Shown one piece after another: positions 23,182-33,903 of a stretch of DNA of 64,000 bases; position 1 is the first letter of the stretch; every line of letters starts with the position of its first letter. The stretch spans positions 148,585,283 through 148,649,282 of the forward strand of contig CM061921.1 of the NCBI GenBank assembly GCA_031002005.1, in the 5' to 3' direction. A program made the translations under genes and the position numbers. The notes under the pieces were generated by a model. The model was not told where the DNA came from, did not search any database, and worked only from the letters and a program-made list of their open reading frames with translations. The stretch is from Vandiemenella viatica. Taxonomy: Eukaryota > Arthropoda > Insecta > Orthoptera > Morabidae.

Positions 23182-23989
23182 CTGCAAGAATGATTTTAAA
23201 ATATTAGGTAACTATTACAAAAAATAAGGGAATCCCCATAACAAAGCTATTATTAGCCTTTCCAGATGTACAGGCTCTCAGTCATGACAAAAGATAATTC
23301 TACACTACAATGATACATAAATTTACAGAAAGGCATCACGGAAAAAAACAACAGGCCGCCTCCTCCATCATCCCAAATAATAATGTTAAGAAATGGCTCT
23401 CGGTATTAATGGCACATTATTTGTTACAACAGCTAACACTCCATCAGTGGAATTAAGATTAAAGGAATCATTTACAAGAAATAATATGTCATCTGCTGTG
23501 TTCATTCTGTAGAATGTATAACAGATGAAATGTTTGTGTTACTTAAAGTTACTGGTATTATTAAATATTGGAAAGGCACATTAAAAACAATACACTGATA
23601 ATATTTTTGAAACAGATTTCTTTTTTTTTTACAAAACCGTATTTTAATTTAATATTTTCGCTAATAATTTGTAAAATATAATGTTAGATATTTTTCCCCC
23701 TTAATAAACTGTTGGCACCAGAATATATTTTGAATTCAACATTTATTTTTGTCTATTTTTTTTTCCGACGTCACCCAGAAATTGTTTCTGAAATGAATAG
23801 CGATTTCATTCTTTTATCTTAAAATTTGTTTCAAGGAAAAACTGCGGAGGTAATCAAATCATCGTGCATTATTTATTTTTTTTAAAAATTGTATTAACGT
23901 GTATTCTTCGAAGCACCACGCATATCTACCAAGAAGATTGAAAATTAGGGATGTAGACCAGAAACGGGCATTAGAGTAAAAAATAAAAA
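23182..23989. other. intron sequence, nothing recognised
   Basis: AT-rich intron upstream of the 72-bp exon. No gene or repeat was recognised. Confidence 0.5.
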
Positions 23990-24062
23990 AGTCACCGCCA
24001 CACATATTTTCCCGCCAGAGGCAAGTGCCCTGGTGTTTGCCCCCCCTCCCTCTAGATTCGAC
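23990..24062 (-). mobile_element. end fragment of CAGTGGCGGATCTAGG-type MITE
   Basis: GAGGCAAGTGCCC, then GCCCCCCCTCCCTCTAGATTCG, matches the right end of the element at 36853-37100 (GAGGCAAGTGCCCC, CCCTCTCCCTATATCTGG). Only about 70 bp are left here. Confidence 0.55.
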
Positions 24063-24958
24063 ACAAATTCATAAATAACACGCTTAAAAAAAAAATCCAC
24101 CTGTAATTAACTTCCTGTAAACTGCCATCCATCAACTTCTAGTGTTAACGTTTAATTCCAACGAGTAACTTCGCTCAAATTCTGTAACGGCAAGATATGT
24201 AACGCAGGTTGAAATCACTTCTAGCATAAGCTAACATCCAAGTCACCTTAGTATATACCTAACACAACGAATGGGAGAAAGCTTGACGCACTGCGTGAAG
24301 ATTACATTTAACGAAGAATGAGCTATGCATTTATATATGAAAGTATATTTCTGAGACTCAATAAACTGAGAATAATTAACCTTTTACATTAAACCATCGA
24401 TGTACCATGAACTGTTTCGTTTAGAATTCCGTAACAACGATGCAATATATCAGCGAAGTATTCCAGAAATTGTAAATGTAAAGATGTTATGTTAAAATTA
24501 CTTAAAACAATAACATTTCGCGCTGAAAGATTAATTTAACTCTCCCACATAAACTATGTTAATATATAAAAATAATTCTCGACGTCAGGTGTGAAACACC
24601 TATAACACATAACTCATTTATTCGCCACGAAAATAGATGGAATTGTTAGAATTAACAGTGTTATGAGGATAAATCAATCACTCCTATTCAATTTACATCA
24701 TTACTTTGATAAATACGTTAGTCACATTTCTATCATGCACAAAGCAACCAAAATATTTACTCCGAATTATTTATTTTTAAAATTAATTATAAAATTAATT
24801 AGGAATTCAATTTTCCACTGCTGAAAATTTTCGTAGTAAAACGAAAACACGAAACATGGAGAAAAACTTGTAAAACGATATGAAAAAATACTCATCTATT
24901 TCGATCGTTCTGATTTTTTTGGTACAAAACATAACAACTCCACTAAACAGCGAACGTA
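24063..24958. other. intron sequence, repeat-poor
   Basis: No known element or exon was recognised. This is one of the few stretches without obvious transposon debris. Confidence 0.45.
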
Positions 24959-25222
24959 CCTCCATGCCTATTATTTTACTTCTTCAACAATACGACGAAC
25001 ACACACTGTAGTCAGCGGAAAGTGGCGCAAAGTCAGTGATACCAACTTATACGATGTATTTTTGGTGATTATGTAAGCAATCAGTAATACCAACACCCTC
25101 ACCAGCAGTGTATACAAGGAAATCAAAAATAAATTAAACTTAAAAACGTTGTTTGGGAACAGCTGAAGCGAGAAAGCACGCGCTTCATCCAAATATAACC
25201 GCACCCCGAAAGTGTGACGTCA
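24959..25222 (-). promoter_or_regulatory. possible alternative promoter and first exon (minus strand)
   Basis: A perfect CRE palindrome TGACGTCA lies at 25215-25222 in a stretch with more CpG than its surroundings. Downstream on the minus strand, ATGGAG is followed directly by a consensus donor GTACGT (24959). This looks like a short first exon. Spliced to the exon at 23110-23181, the ATG would be out of frame with the NAV reading and meet a stop after about a dozen codons. It would then be a 5' UTR exon, or the reading is wrong. No transcript evidence is available. Confidence 0.3.
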
Positions 25223-26589
25223 TAACTGTCGGTGTATTGATCGAACACCATCTATGCCGCACCAAAAATCAATACCGCGCTCTTTGCAACAGTGTCCGCA
25301 TATGCTTAGCATTACTTACAACTGCTGAGACATCAAATGACACTATCTTAATAAGCTGGTTTTCGTCTAAACCAGAAAACTAGATTACAACAAATTATTA
25401 GAACTACAGATCAGGTTAAAAGGCTCTTCTATTCAGCTCTAAAGTGCTGTAATTTCCCTTACCGAATTAATATATATATATATTTTTAATAAACAAATAT
25501 CACTTAGGTTCACATAAGAACAAAATATTTCTAACAGCAAATTAATTATGTTGACATAAGGTGAGAAGTCATTATTCTTATATAAAGCATTTGTACTTAC
25601 ACAGAAGCTCTTCTGTGGAGCTAAAAAAACAGTCAGTCCTCAGTTACATTAAGTCTGTGAGGTTTCTTTGACAATTTAATAATGAATCAGTTTTTGGCAA
25701 CTTAAGTCCTTTTCATTAAAAAAAAGTCTCTGTATTAAAAATATCACTTATGGTGGAAACATCTCAACATGGAAACCCTCATTTCTACAGATAGGCCCTA
25801 CCTGTACTCCAGAGTTTAATATAACAGTAAAATGTTTCATTTCGCTGATTGTTATACCATTCCTCATTTAAAAACAATTTTGACAAGATTTGTGTCAAGT
25901 TTCAGCCAGCTCAAAACTAACACACACTGTTACTAATCTACATCAAGAAGAATTAGTTGGTAACAAAAGTCGAATACACGAATTTGTACTGCTCATACAA
26001 CAAATTTGGAAATAAATACAAACCTTAAGCTGGTATGATGCTGGAGTTAAAATGCACATCTAATTTGAGAATGAATCCTGACAACTCAATTCCTCAAAAC
26101 TTAATCAAAAAAAGTATAACAATTTAAAAGTAACTACACTTTTTAAAACAAAAACTAATTTGTTTAAATCTGAACTTTGTAAAATATCATTCAAGATCAA
26201 ATTTTTCACAATTACACTCAATATTTTTTGGGAAAAGTGGTGTTATTTATATTCAATGTAATAAGTTCCTACAAAACTACTTATGAATAACATTTAATCC
26301 TACATAAAATTTATTTAGCTTAAAAATAACACCCTCACATACTGTCAAGAGCCTGCTCCCAGTGTGTTCTCGAAAATGAAGAAATTTTTTACAGTCAAAG
26401 AATCAAAAGCTAGATCAGTGTGTTACATTCTACCTTGGAAATATATGCTAAGCACACCTCTTACTTTTAGTGCCATAGTTGCAAATGAAAGTACAGAGAC
26501 CTACTTCCATCAATCTTGCCCCTGTGAGCATTCATACCATGGTTAAAGAGAGCATATTTTTTTCATCGTGGTCATATTTTTGCAGTCTG
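25223..26589. other. intron sequence, nothing recognised
   Basis: AT-rich, with short (TA)n near 25468. No gene or clear element. Confidence 0.5.
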
Positions 26590-26785
26590 TAGTGGCAGGC
26601 ATTTCTTTAATGGCTCATCAACAACAAGGCCAGATTGAGGGAAGTGGATGGGAAGGAAATCGGTCATCATCTCAGCATTTGCCTGGAGTGAGTTCATGAC
26701 ACTATGCAAAACTGAAAATGGTGTGGCCAGACCAGGGATCAAACCCATGTGCTCCTAAATGACATTCCCAAACATTGTCACTCAG
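26590..26785 (-). mobile_element. SINE copy (tRNA-headed family), diverged
   Basis: GGGAAGGAAATCGGTCAT, CAGCATTTGCCTGGAGTGA and GGGATCAAACCCATGTGC follow the order of the family consensus seen at 30440 and 31106. The B-box region reads GGGTTTGATCCC on the minus strand. Divergence is high. Confidence 0.65.
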
Positions 26786-28365
26786 CCGCCAAGCATTGTG
26801 GGCATTTCAATGAAGCTTTCATACAATTTGACAGCTGGCTATGCCTTCTACTTCTGGTTTCAATCAGTAATGGTGTTACATCCACAAAGACTTCATTGGA
26901 ACCATACACTACATCTCCATTCTTACTTGGTGAGAGCATTGCTCAGCGTATTGAAAATTTTGATTCCAGCACACAATGTGCAAATGTTCATAGTACATTA
27001 AACAATTCCCTTAAACAGGAGAACATTATACACACTGACTAGAAGCCTATGTCACTTGATAAGAAAAACTGTATACTAGATCAAGCATACCATAACAATA
27101 TGAATAGGTAAAGGAATGCAATCTATCCTCTCCCCTTCTCCCATTAAACAACATATCCCTACCAGTACCTATAAAAGGAACAAAGGTGATTCATCATCCA
27201 ATACATCACAGTTAAAACAGGAAAGCATTTCATTTAACATGAAAGATTTCCAGCCTTGTGGCCAGCTAGTGGCAAGAATAGTTTATGATAATCTTATTCT
27301 GTATTAAGTGGTATCAAATTTCACTGTACAGATATCTTTTTAGTTGGTTTAAGGAGAAGAAACAAATAATAAGCAACTTGTACTTAATACATTTCAGTAT
27401 AAAGACACATAAAAAGATGATATGTCACTCAGCATACCTAATTAACTGATGAGCATAAAAAAGAAAAAAAACACAATAAATGCGCAATATTTCAGTGGTT
27501 AGCCTTATTCTTGCTAAAAGTGAGACACCAGGCAGAGCCAGACGTGCACACGGAAATTATTATTGTAACTGATAAGCATATTGTGTATGCGATATTACGT
27601 CACAAGTTGAAAGTAAATTAGCATACATGACCTTCATAAATAGTTTTAATAAAAGCTCACTGAACAATATTTCAATATGTAACATGTTTCATGCAGAGAT
27701 GAGGCATGTTAGGGGATCAGATGTGTGAACTCTGAATCTCACCACATGACTCCATGTGCCAAGATTCTTGTGTTTACACATTTCATGCCCTTGTCATGTA
27801 TTTTATTTCCTTTCATGGATACAGTTACATACTGAAATATTGTAAAATATATTAATCTTTGTGTTCATCGCTGCCATATCTCTGGAAGTGATGGGTTAAC
27901 TTTTCAATCCTTCCCTACTTTAATTGTCTAGATGTATTTTCCTTCTTATCCTTTTTTCTTTCTAATATAACTGAACAGGCTTTTCACACATCAGAAATAC
28001 AAAGCCATAAATTAAATATAGAAAATGAAGAAACCATAGTAAAAAACGCTTCTCTTGATTCCATGTGTGAACAATCTTGGGGAAGCAAAATTTTAGAAAA
28101 TGATATCATTGATCATAACTGATAGAGATTTAGTAACCACATTACTCAAGCAAATATGCATTGAACTGAGAGACATATTTACCCCATGTTCATTGACTGC
28201 AAATAAAGTAAAGTAAATACGTATGGTCTTACAAAACTGCTGACAGATCTTCAAGTTGTCATGCATTCCGCCTCTATCATGGCTGGACATACAGTTTAAC
28301 ATGGAATCCAAACCACAGAGCATCCTAGCATACTCATACTATTAAAGCAAACCCTGTAAAAATTC
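26786..28365. other. no gene seen; possible worn hairpin element
   Basis: Around 27665-27790, AACAATATTTCAATATG, GAGATGAGGCATGTTAGGGG and ATCAGATGTGT recall one arm of the hairpin family, in an eroded copy. The frame at 26749-27042 overlaps a second frame and lacks a domain. Otherwise AT-rich sequence. Confidence 0.4.
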
Positions 28366-28440
28366 CAGGCAGCACTAGGATTTGAACCCAAAAAAACCTG
28401 AATTTTGATGAGTGATTTAGCTACTCCATTACCAGACTAC
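28366..28440 (-). mobile_element. tRNA-like SINE head
   Basis: On the minus strand GGTAATGGAGTAGC (A box-like) and GGGTTCAAATCCTAG (perfect B box GGTTCAAATCC, 28388-28378) are spaced about as in a tRNA. There is no credible acceptor stem, so a SINE head is the likely reading. It differs from the main SINE family of this window. Confidence 0.4.
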
Positions 28441-28849
28441 TGGCAAATGTAGAATCAATTCCATTTTCATGTAAGATACTTGTTCAGTTTACATCTCTGG
28501 AAATTTTTTGACTAAAACAGTTACTAGCTTGGAAGTATTTACAGTATCTAATTAAAAAAATTTGTACTCTCTGATGCCTTATTCCTGTTTTGACTTCAAT
28601 CTTTTCTACATTTCAACCCTTTCCTTTTAACATAGCATTCCAAGTTCAGAAATTTAACATCTACAGCTATCAATTTTCATCAAATAATTGCATAGTTACT
28701 AATGATATGGAGTGTATTCTTCAGATTCAATGTTGCAATAACTCTAATAAAAATAAGTCCACATTAACTGCAGAATTTGCCTTCTTTAACAACCCTATTG
28801 CTACTTATTGTAGATAAACAGGATTCGGGTTCGATGTTGTTGTTGTCGT

Positions 28850-29045
28850 TGCTTTAGGCCACGTCAACGTCTGGGTTATTAGCACCCTAGTGAGTTCGAA
28901 TCCCCGTCTGGTCATAGAGCTTTGGATTTTCCATGGTTTCCCCAAATCACTCCATGTGAATGCTGGGATGGTTCTTTTAAAAGGTCATGGCTGTATTCCT
29001 TCCTGTTCCTTGACCACATCTTTTCCTATCTCTAATCATCTCAAA
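28850..29045 (+). mobile_element. SINE copy, plus orientation
   Basis: GAGTTCGAATCCCCGTCTGG (B box) is followed by GATTTTCCATGGTTTCCCC, AAATCACTCCA, GAATGCTGGGATGGTTC and TCCTTCCTGTTCCTT. This is the family order in the sense direction, with the tRNA-like head at the low-coordinate end. Confidence 0.8.
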
Positions 29046-29214
29046 ATCAACAAAGCATAAAGCCAGAAGCAAAAAATAGTAGATAAAACCAAAACCAACA
29101 AGATTAAAAACCCCAAGGATAAACCAGTAATGAAAAATATAAAAAAACCTACATATGTTGCTAAACCTGCAAGTCTTATTACGTTTCATAGTTATGCATT
29201 GCAATAAAATCCAA

Positions 29215-29296
29215 CAGGAGTAGCTTTCGATAAAGCACTCCAGCCATCCTGATCTGGGTTTTCCATGGTTTTCCCAGATCGCTCCACGCGAATAAT
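29215..29296 (+). mobile_element. SINE copy, short fragment
   Basis: CCATCCTGATCTGGGTTTTC, CATGGTTTTCCCAGATCGCTC and CACGCGAAT match the body of the SINE. The head and tail are missing. Confidence 0.7.
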
Positions 29297-29369
29297 AATA
29301 AGATTAAAAATATCACTAATGTAGAAAATTAATACACTATTTGAGAAAGCAAACTTTTTTTCTTGTGGC

Positions 29370-29548
29370 TTTACGCATCGTCAACATCATAAGGACTGTG
29401 AGCAAGGAATGGGAAGGAATTTGGCCATGGCCTTTTTAAAGGCACCATCCTGGCATTTGCCTGGAGTGATTTGGGGAAACCATTGAAAACCCAAATCTGG
29501 ATGGCAGGATTTGGATTCGAACCCGCATCCTCCCAAATGTGAGGCCAG
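29370..29548 (-). mobile_element. SINE copy
   Basis: GGGAAGGAATTTGGCCATGG, CATTTGCCTGGAGTGATTTG, GAAAACCCAAATCTGGATGG and GGATTCGAACCCGCATCC give the full body plus B box on the minus strand. The head beyond the B box is cut short. Confidence 0.85.
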
Positions 29549-30439
29549 AGTAAACTTTTATAATCAGTGAATATATCGAAATAAATGTCAAATTCTAGCT
29601 ACAAGATCTATAATGGAATAATTACTGCAAGGATTGTTCATATTAGAGACATTTCTACAAGCGAACAAAAAATAGTTGTTGAGTTTTATTTTTCCCCAAA
29701 TACAGCAAGCAATCAAAGGAGACAAATACATTATCAGAACACTTCCAGTTTCTGTTGAAAATATAACTGCTTTTCAACCCCATGAGACTTCATACATAAT
29801 TATAGAAATAAATGAAAAAAGATCATTAATAGTCAACAGCTGAATAGCCCATTGATGATGTTATGTACGGAGTCAATAAAAATGAATTCAGGAATGGGGT
29901 ATTTTGCGTTTGTCTTCAATTTCAATTGATCAGGTTTGTTAGGAAATAATAGTTACTTTAGCTGCCAACCTCCAATATGTAGCAACCTCACTACTGTTGA
30001 TGCAGAGCCATAAACCTGAAAATTTCAATGCTCAATGTGTGTGTGTGTGTGTGGGTTTTTTTTTTTTTTTTTTTTGTTGACGCCATCTTGCCTTCAATTA
30101 TGGCAAACACTGGCTATTCTCCTGACCTGATTTCATATAATCAGTACTTAGATGACACAGTAAAGAGCCATTGGATGAAAACACACCAAGGCATAGATCT
30201 CCAACCCAAATTACCTCTTCAATGATTACCGGCCCTTTAATGTTTCATTTAAGGATATTCATAACAAGTAATTCCACTGTCCCATTTTTTCATATTAAAA
30301 TTTAACTGAAACACTGCAAAAATTAAATGTCTTGTTTTTTTTTATGCAAAGCAGTTATGAAAACAAAAACCACACCAAGAAAACAATACACATCAAACAT
30401 ATTAAAATTAATTTATCTGCTTAACATCTCTCTAACAGT
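29549..30439. other. no gene seen
   Basis: AT-rich, with (GT)n then a T run at 30035-30076. No exon or element was recognised. Confidence 0.5.
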
Positions 30440-30643
30440 GAGGTCTTTACAGACGGGAAAGGATGGGGGCAAGGAATGGGAAGGAATTCGGCCATGGCCT
30501 TTTGAAGGAAGTATCCCGGCATTTGCCTGGAGTGATTTGGAAAACCATGAAAAACCCAAATCTGGATGCCCGGATGGGGATTCGAACCACCGACCTCCTG
30601 AATGCAAGGCCAGAACGCTAGCCGTTACACCACCATGCTCGGT
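30440..30643 (-). mobile_element. full-length SINE copy with intact tRNA-like head
   Basis: Read on the minus strand it starts GAGCATGGTGGTGTAACGGC (A box TGGTGTAACGG), followed about 45 bases on by GGTGGTTCGAATCCCC (B box GGTTCGAATCC). The body follows: ATTTGGGTTTTTCATGG, AAATCACTCCAGGCAAATGC, GGCCATGGCCGAATTCC. This is the best copy for defining the family as a pol III-transcribed, tRNA-derived SINE of about 200-240 bp. Confidence 0.88.
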
Positions 30644-30665
30644 GCAAAGCATGTACCACACGTGG

Positions 30666-30869
30666 GCAGCACATCAAGTGGGGCGGCAAATTGAGTGATC
30701 GACAGTCGCCGCCCCGCGTGTTATCCTTTTTTTTCCTAGCTCAATTGCTGCTTCAGGTGGCCGGCGACACTCGGGGTGGCAACAATGGGAGTGGCAAATA
30801 ATGTTTGAAGGGGCGGCAATCTTGGAGTTTTTTAAACCAGTTTGGATAATTCCTAGATCCACCACTGGC
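30666..30869 (-). mobile_element. CAGTGGCGGATCTAGG-type MITE
   Basis: On the minus strand it begins CCAGTGGTGGATCTAGGAAT, with a GCCGCCCCTTCAAACATTAT stretch and GGGGCGGC motifs. It is an inverted relative of the element at 36853-37100, which carries CCAGTGGTGGAACTAGGAAT and CCCTTCAAACATTATTCTGCC. The CAGTGG start is typical of hAT-like MITEs. No target duplication was confirmed. It abuts a SINE. Confidence 0.65.
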
Positions 30870-31105
30870 CGTAGTTAGGCAGAGGGCGGCATAATCGTTA
30901 TTGCACGTGGGCGCTCAAACAGCTGGTGGCAGGTCTGGCTGTGCATGCTCTCTTATGCAAGTCTTTACAACCAAATATAAGCCAGGTAGTTTGAAGTTAC
31001 TTCATTCATTTAAGAGAGATACAATATCATGTGATTTTAAGAGTAAAAACAAACAGGATATATATGTGTATATATGTGTATATATATGTATATATATATA
31101 TTTTA
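30870..31105. other. no gene seen; (TA)n tract
   Basis: Ends in a (TATATG)n/(TA)n run at about 31058-31101, directly before the tail of the next SINE. It could be the SINE's own simple-repeat tail. Confidence 0.5.
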
Positions 31106-31346
31106 CTTATGGCTTAACACCTTGTCAATGTCGAGGTATTTAGAGGCGGGATGGGACTGCGGCAAGGAACTGGAAGGAATTTGGCCATGGCCTTTTTAAA
31201 GGAAGCATCCCGGCATTCGCCTGGAGTGATTTGGGAAAACCATGGAAAACCCAAATCTGGATGCCCCGACGGGGATACGAACCGGTGTCCTCCCGAATGT
31301 GATGCCAGAGTGTTAACCAATCATGCACCATGCTCGGTGGGGACGT
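31106..31346 (-). mobile_element. full-length SINE copy
   Basis: The minus-strand head ACCGAGCATGGTGCATGATT leads to B box CCGGTTCGTATCCCC, then AAATCTGG/CCATGGTTTTCCC-type body blocks and a tail ending CATTGACAAGGTGTTAAGCC. The (TA)n tract lies immediately beyond the tail. The copy is about 85-90% similar to 30440-30643 by eye. Confidence 0.85.
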
Positions 31347-31739
31347 ATCAAGATGTTTTCGGTAAATTATAGAAACATAGGTAAACATGGCACCATCAGT
31401 TTTTCATAAAAGGAGCCTATTGCTTGTCATACCATCTAACTGGTAAAAGAAACAGATGGAAATAACTAATTTGACATAATTTCGTCAAATTAAAAATTAA
31501 GTTACTACATTGAAGTTCTCACTAATATTTGTTTACAACAAAGTGAAATTATCTCATTCCTTTCATAGAAAATTAACCAACAAAATTAGAGTAATAGTTG
31601 GTCAGCCCTATCAATCAGAAAGCAATGTTTTGGGATGATGATATTTGCTTCCACAACATTGATGTAGACACAGAGTTGGAGCAGATACTCAAAATTATTT
31701 TGTTATAATTGATTTTATGCCACATTATACTGCTTTCTG

Positions 31740-33214
31740 CCTTCATCAAGCATCTCCTGTTCTTCATATCTGCAGCTATGTGTTAATTCATCTGCATTTC
31801 ACAGTCTAAACTTCAACAATCCCATACATCTCCAAATGTCATCCGTAGTACTGTTTCCTCTTTTTGAGTTTCTTCCCCTCTCCTCTACAACAATTTCCAG
31901 AGTGTATTAACATTAAATTTTCTTTCGACATCCTTCCTTATCAAAATGTACTTTGTGCTTGCTTCTCTTTTCTTCTGTCTAGTATCTAAAATGTACACAC
32001 TCATTTCTTTAAGGTTATATGATCAAAATGCACAGTATACAACAACTAAATTGAGTCTTATGTCAGTATTTTCTTTGCTTATCTGTTGTACAATGACCTA
32101 GAAGATATTTTTATGTATCCTTTGGTTGAATATTATATATCTATAACATAAAATATGCTTTGGAGATGAAGGAAGAGTAGTGACAAACACAAAAAAGGCC
32201 AAACACATTTCACAATTATGCAGTTTAAAACTTATTCATGTAAACATATAATCAATTCAGTAAGCGTACCAAATGTGCACACACAGAGATCCAACATGAC
32301 TGTCATGCAGTGGTAGGTCTCTGTGTGTGCACACCTTATCCATCGCTCATCTCTGAACATGAATATGGTTTTAAATCAAAATTTTTGAAATGCATTCATC
32401 TGTAACTGTCCTGCCTTCATCTCCAAAATATTATTGGTCTACATTCACTATCCTTCATTCTTCATTGCTTAAAAGCATTTCCCTTCACACTATTTTCATA
32501 TACAATACACTTCTTTAGGTTATTGCTATTTTACTTAGCCTGTGTATTGAGATTAAACAAAATTACCCCCTTACTAAGACGTCAACTTTAACAACTTTGA
32601 AATTCAGTATATTAAAAATTCATTTGTGACGTGTTTGATGAATTTTGTTTTTATTTAAATTTAGCCCAAATTCCACTCCCAATTATGCCATTTAGTAATT
32701 TCTTTTGGATCTTCAAACTTCAGCCAAAAAATTCATCAACAACGAACCTTACATACTTAACCTTTCCCAATCAGTTTTTATTCCACAAAATAATTTTCCT
32801 TTTACTCCCTTAACCGTTTCTTCTATGTTTTAAATAAACATCATTAGTGAAAAGTTAAGGCATTATCTCATTCCCTTTATATCCGTGGCATAGTTCTGAT
32901 CCTTCTCTTTTGTTATATAGTTTTAATTGTTATATGAATTATAAACAATCCTATCACAGAATTTTATCTCCAACTCTTGTCCAATACAGTCAACAAGCTT
33001 CTTTCAAATTCGCAAACACAAATCTGTCACCTTTTCTCTCAATTTGACTGTCCTTTTCTTACTAATTCTAAGAATGTTTTAAGTTTAAAAATTTCATTAC
33101 TCAGGGTGTCTGTCCATAGTGCCATAACCTTTAGTAAGTGTTAGTTCTGTTTTCTTCCCTTACACAAAGATTTCCTTCTCCTGCACTCACATTTAGCATC
33201 ATTTTCACTTTCCT
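31740..33214 (-). pseudogene. LINE reverse transcriptase fragment, interrupted
   Basis: The minus strand of 32500-33214 gives, in broken frames, DRFVFANLKEA (the F.DL.KA box), a R.DNAL.....F....EE block matching RQG..LSP..FN.Y.EE, and KGKLFCGIKT. The part at 31740-32050 gives RRERGRNSKRGNSTTDDIWR, like a LINE 3' end. A hairpin MITE (32150-32437) sits between them. The fragment stops exactly at the TTAA where the piggyBac-like element is inserted (33215-33218). Stops are frequent, so it is inactive. Confidence 0.5.
32150..32437. mobile_element. long-hairpin MITE nested in LINE remnant
   Basis: TTTGGAGATGAAGGAAGAGT on the left is matched by CTGCCTTCATCTCCAAAATA on the right. The innermost part is a strong palindrome, GTGCACACACAGAGA...TCTCTGTGTGTGCAC, at about 32275-32333. 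TTATTCATG/CATGAATA inner blocks are shared with the copies at 47555 and 51756. Confidence 0.65.
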
Positions 33215-33227
33215 TTAACCCTTTGAC

Positions 33228-33388
33228 TGCTCTAGATGTGTTAACGTGCATGGCTACTACTGCACCCAGGTGCTCCAGACGTGTATACACACACCGCCTT
33301 GCTGCTCTGTCTGTGCTCTGGACGTTTTAACACGTCGGGCCGCTCGGGTCCCTGTGTGCTCTGCACGCGTTAACGCGCTAGCCTCTTA
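33228..33388 (+). repeat. subterminal 43-bp tandem repeats of the piggyBac-like element
   Basis: Diverged units of TGCTCYRGACGTGTTAACAC start at 33228, 33271, 33314 and 33357, exactly 43 bases apart. The fourth is cut by the MITE beginning at 33389. Subterminal repeats are known transposase-binding sites in several DNA transposons; that role here is inference. Confidence 0.8.
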
Positions 33389-33775
33389 GGGAGCGTGCAT
33401 AAACCACGTAGCTCCATTTTGGCCTCCTGTGAACCCCCCTCCCCCCCCCATGTAGCCCGACGTGGCTTTCGCCTCTACCCCCCCCCCCTCCCACGTAGCA
33501 CGTAGCCTTTTTCCCGATTGACTCCAGAAGACATTTTGTACTGTTTTCTCTTGTCAGACTATCGTAAATTACATACGGGGATAATTACATGGCAGACATA
33601 AATATTTACATGCTGTTGTGTGTGCTGAATTTCATTTTAACTATGACAAATAATATGAACGAAAAGCTACGTGGCCTGGCTCGAAACCCCCCCCCTCCCC
33701 CCACGTAGCCCAACGTAGCTTTCCAGCTAACCCCCCCCCCCCCTAGACCGAGCCACGTAGTTTGTGCACAATCCC
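33389..33775 (+). mobile_element. PIF/Harbinger-like MITE, complete, TTA target duplication
   Basis: It starts GGGAGCGTGCATAAACCACG and ends GTTTGTGCACAATCCC, inverted relatives, with TTA on each side (33386-33388, 33776-33778). A 3-bp TWA duplication and a GGG-start TIR are typical of PIF/Harbinger. The 387-bp body has four C-rich tracts, each next to ACGTAGC-type motifs, arranged as an inner inverted repeat. Two more copies lie at 56590-56972 and 10713-10888. Confidence 0.85.
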
Positions 33776-33903
33776 TTAGTGGCCTGATGATGAAGCCATA
33801 TTTCCAGCCAGGGTGGTTAGTTGTTTTCCTCATTCGGCCCTTGAGTGTTGGCAGCTGCGATCTAATTTGTGTTGTTCTTTTCCTTTTAGTTTTCTCTGAG
33901 AAA

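Noticed and set aside
30327..30698. 123-codon plus-strand frame and the 82-codon minus-strand frame at 30.4-30.7 kb
   Set aside because: Both are readings of the SINE copy; similar frames recur at the copies at 31.1 and 55.2 kb.
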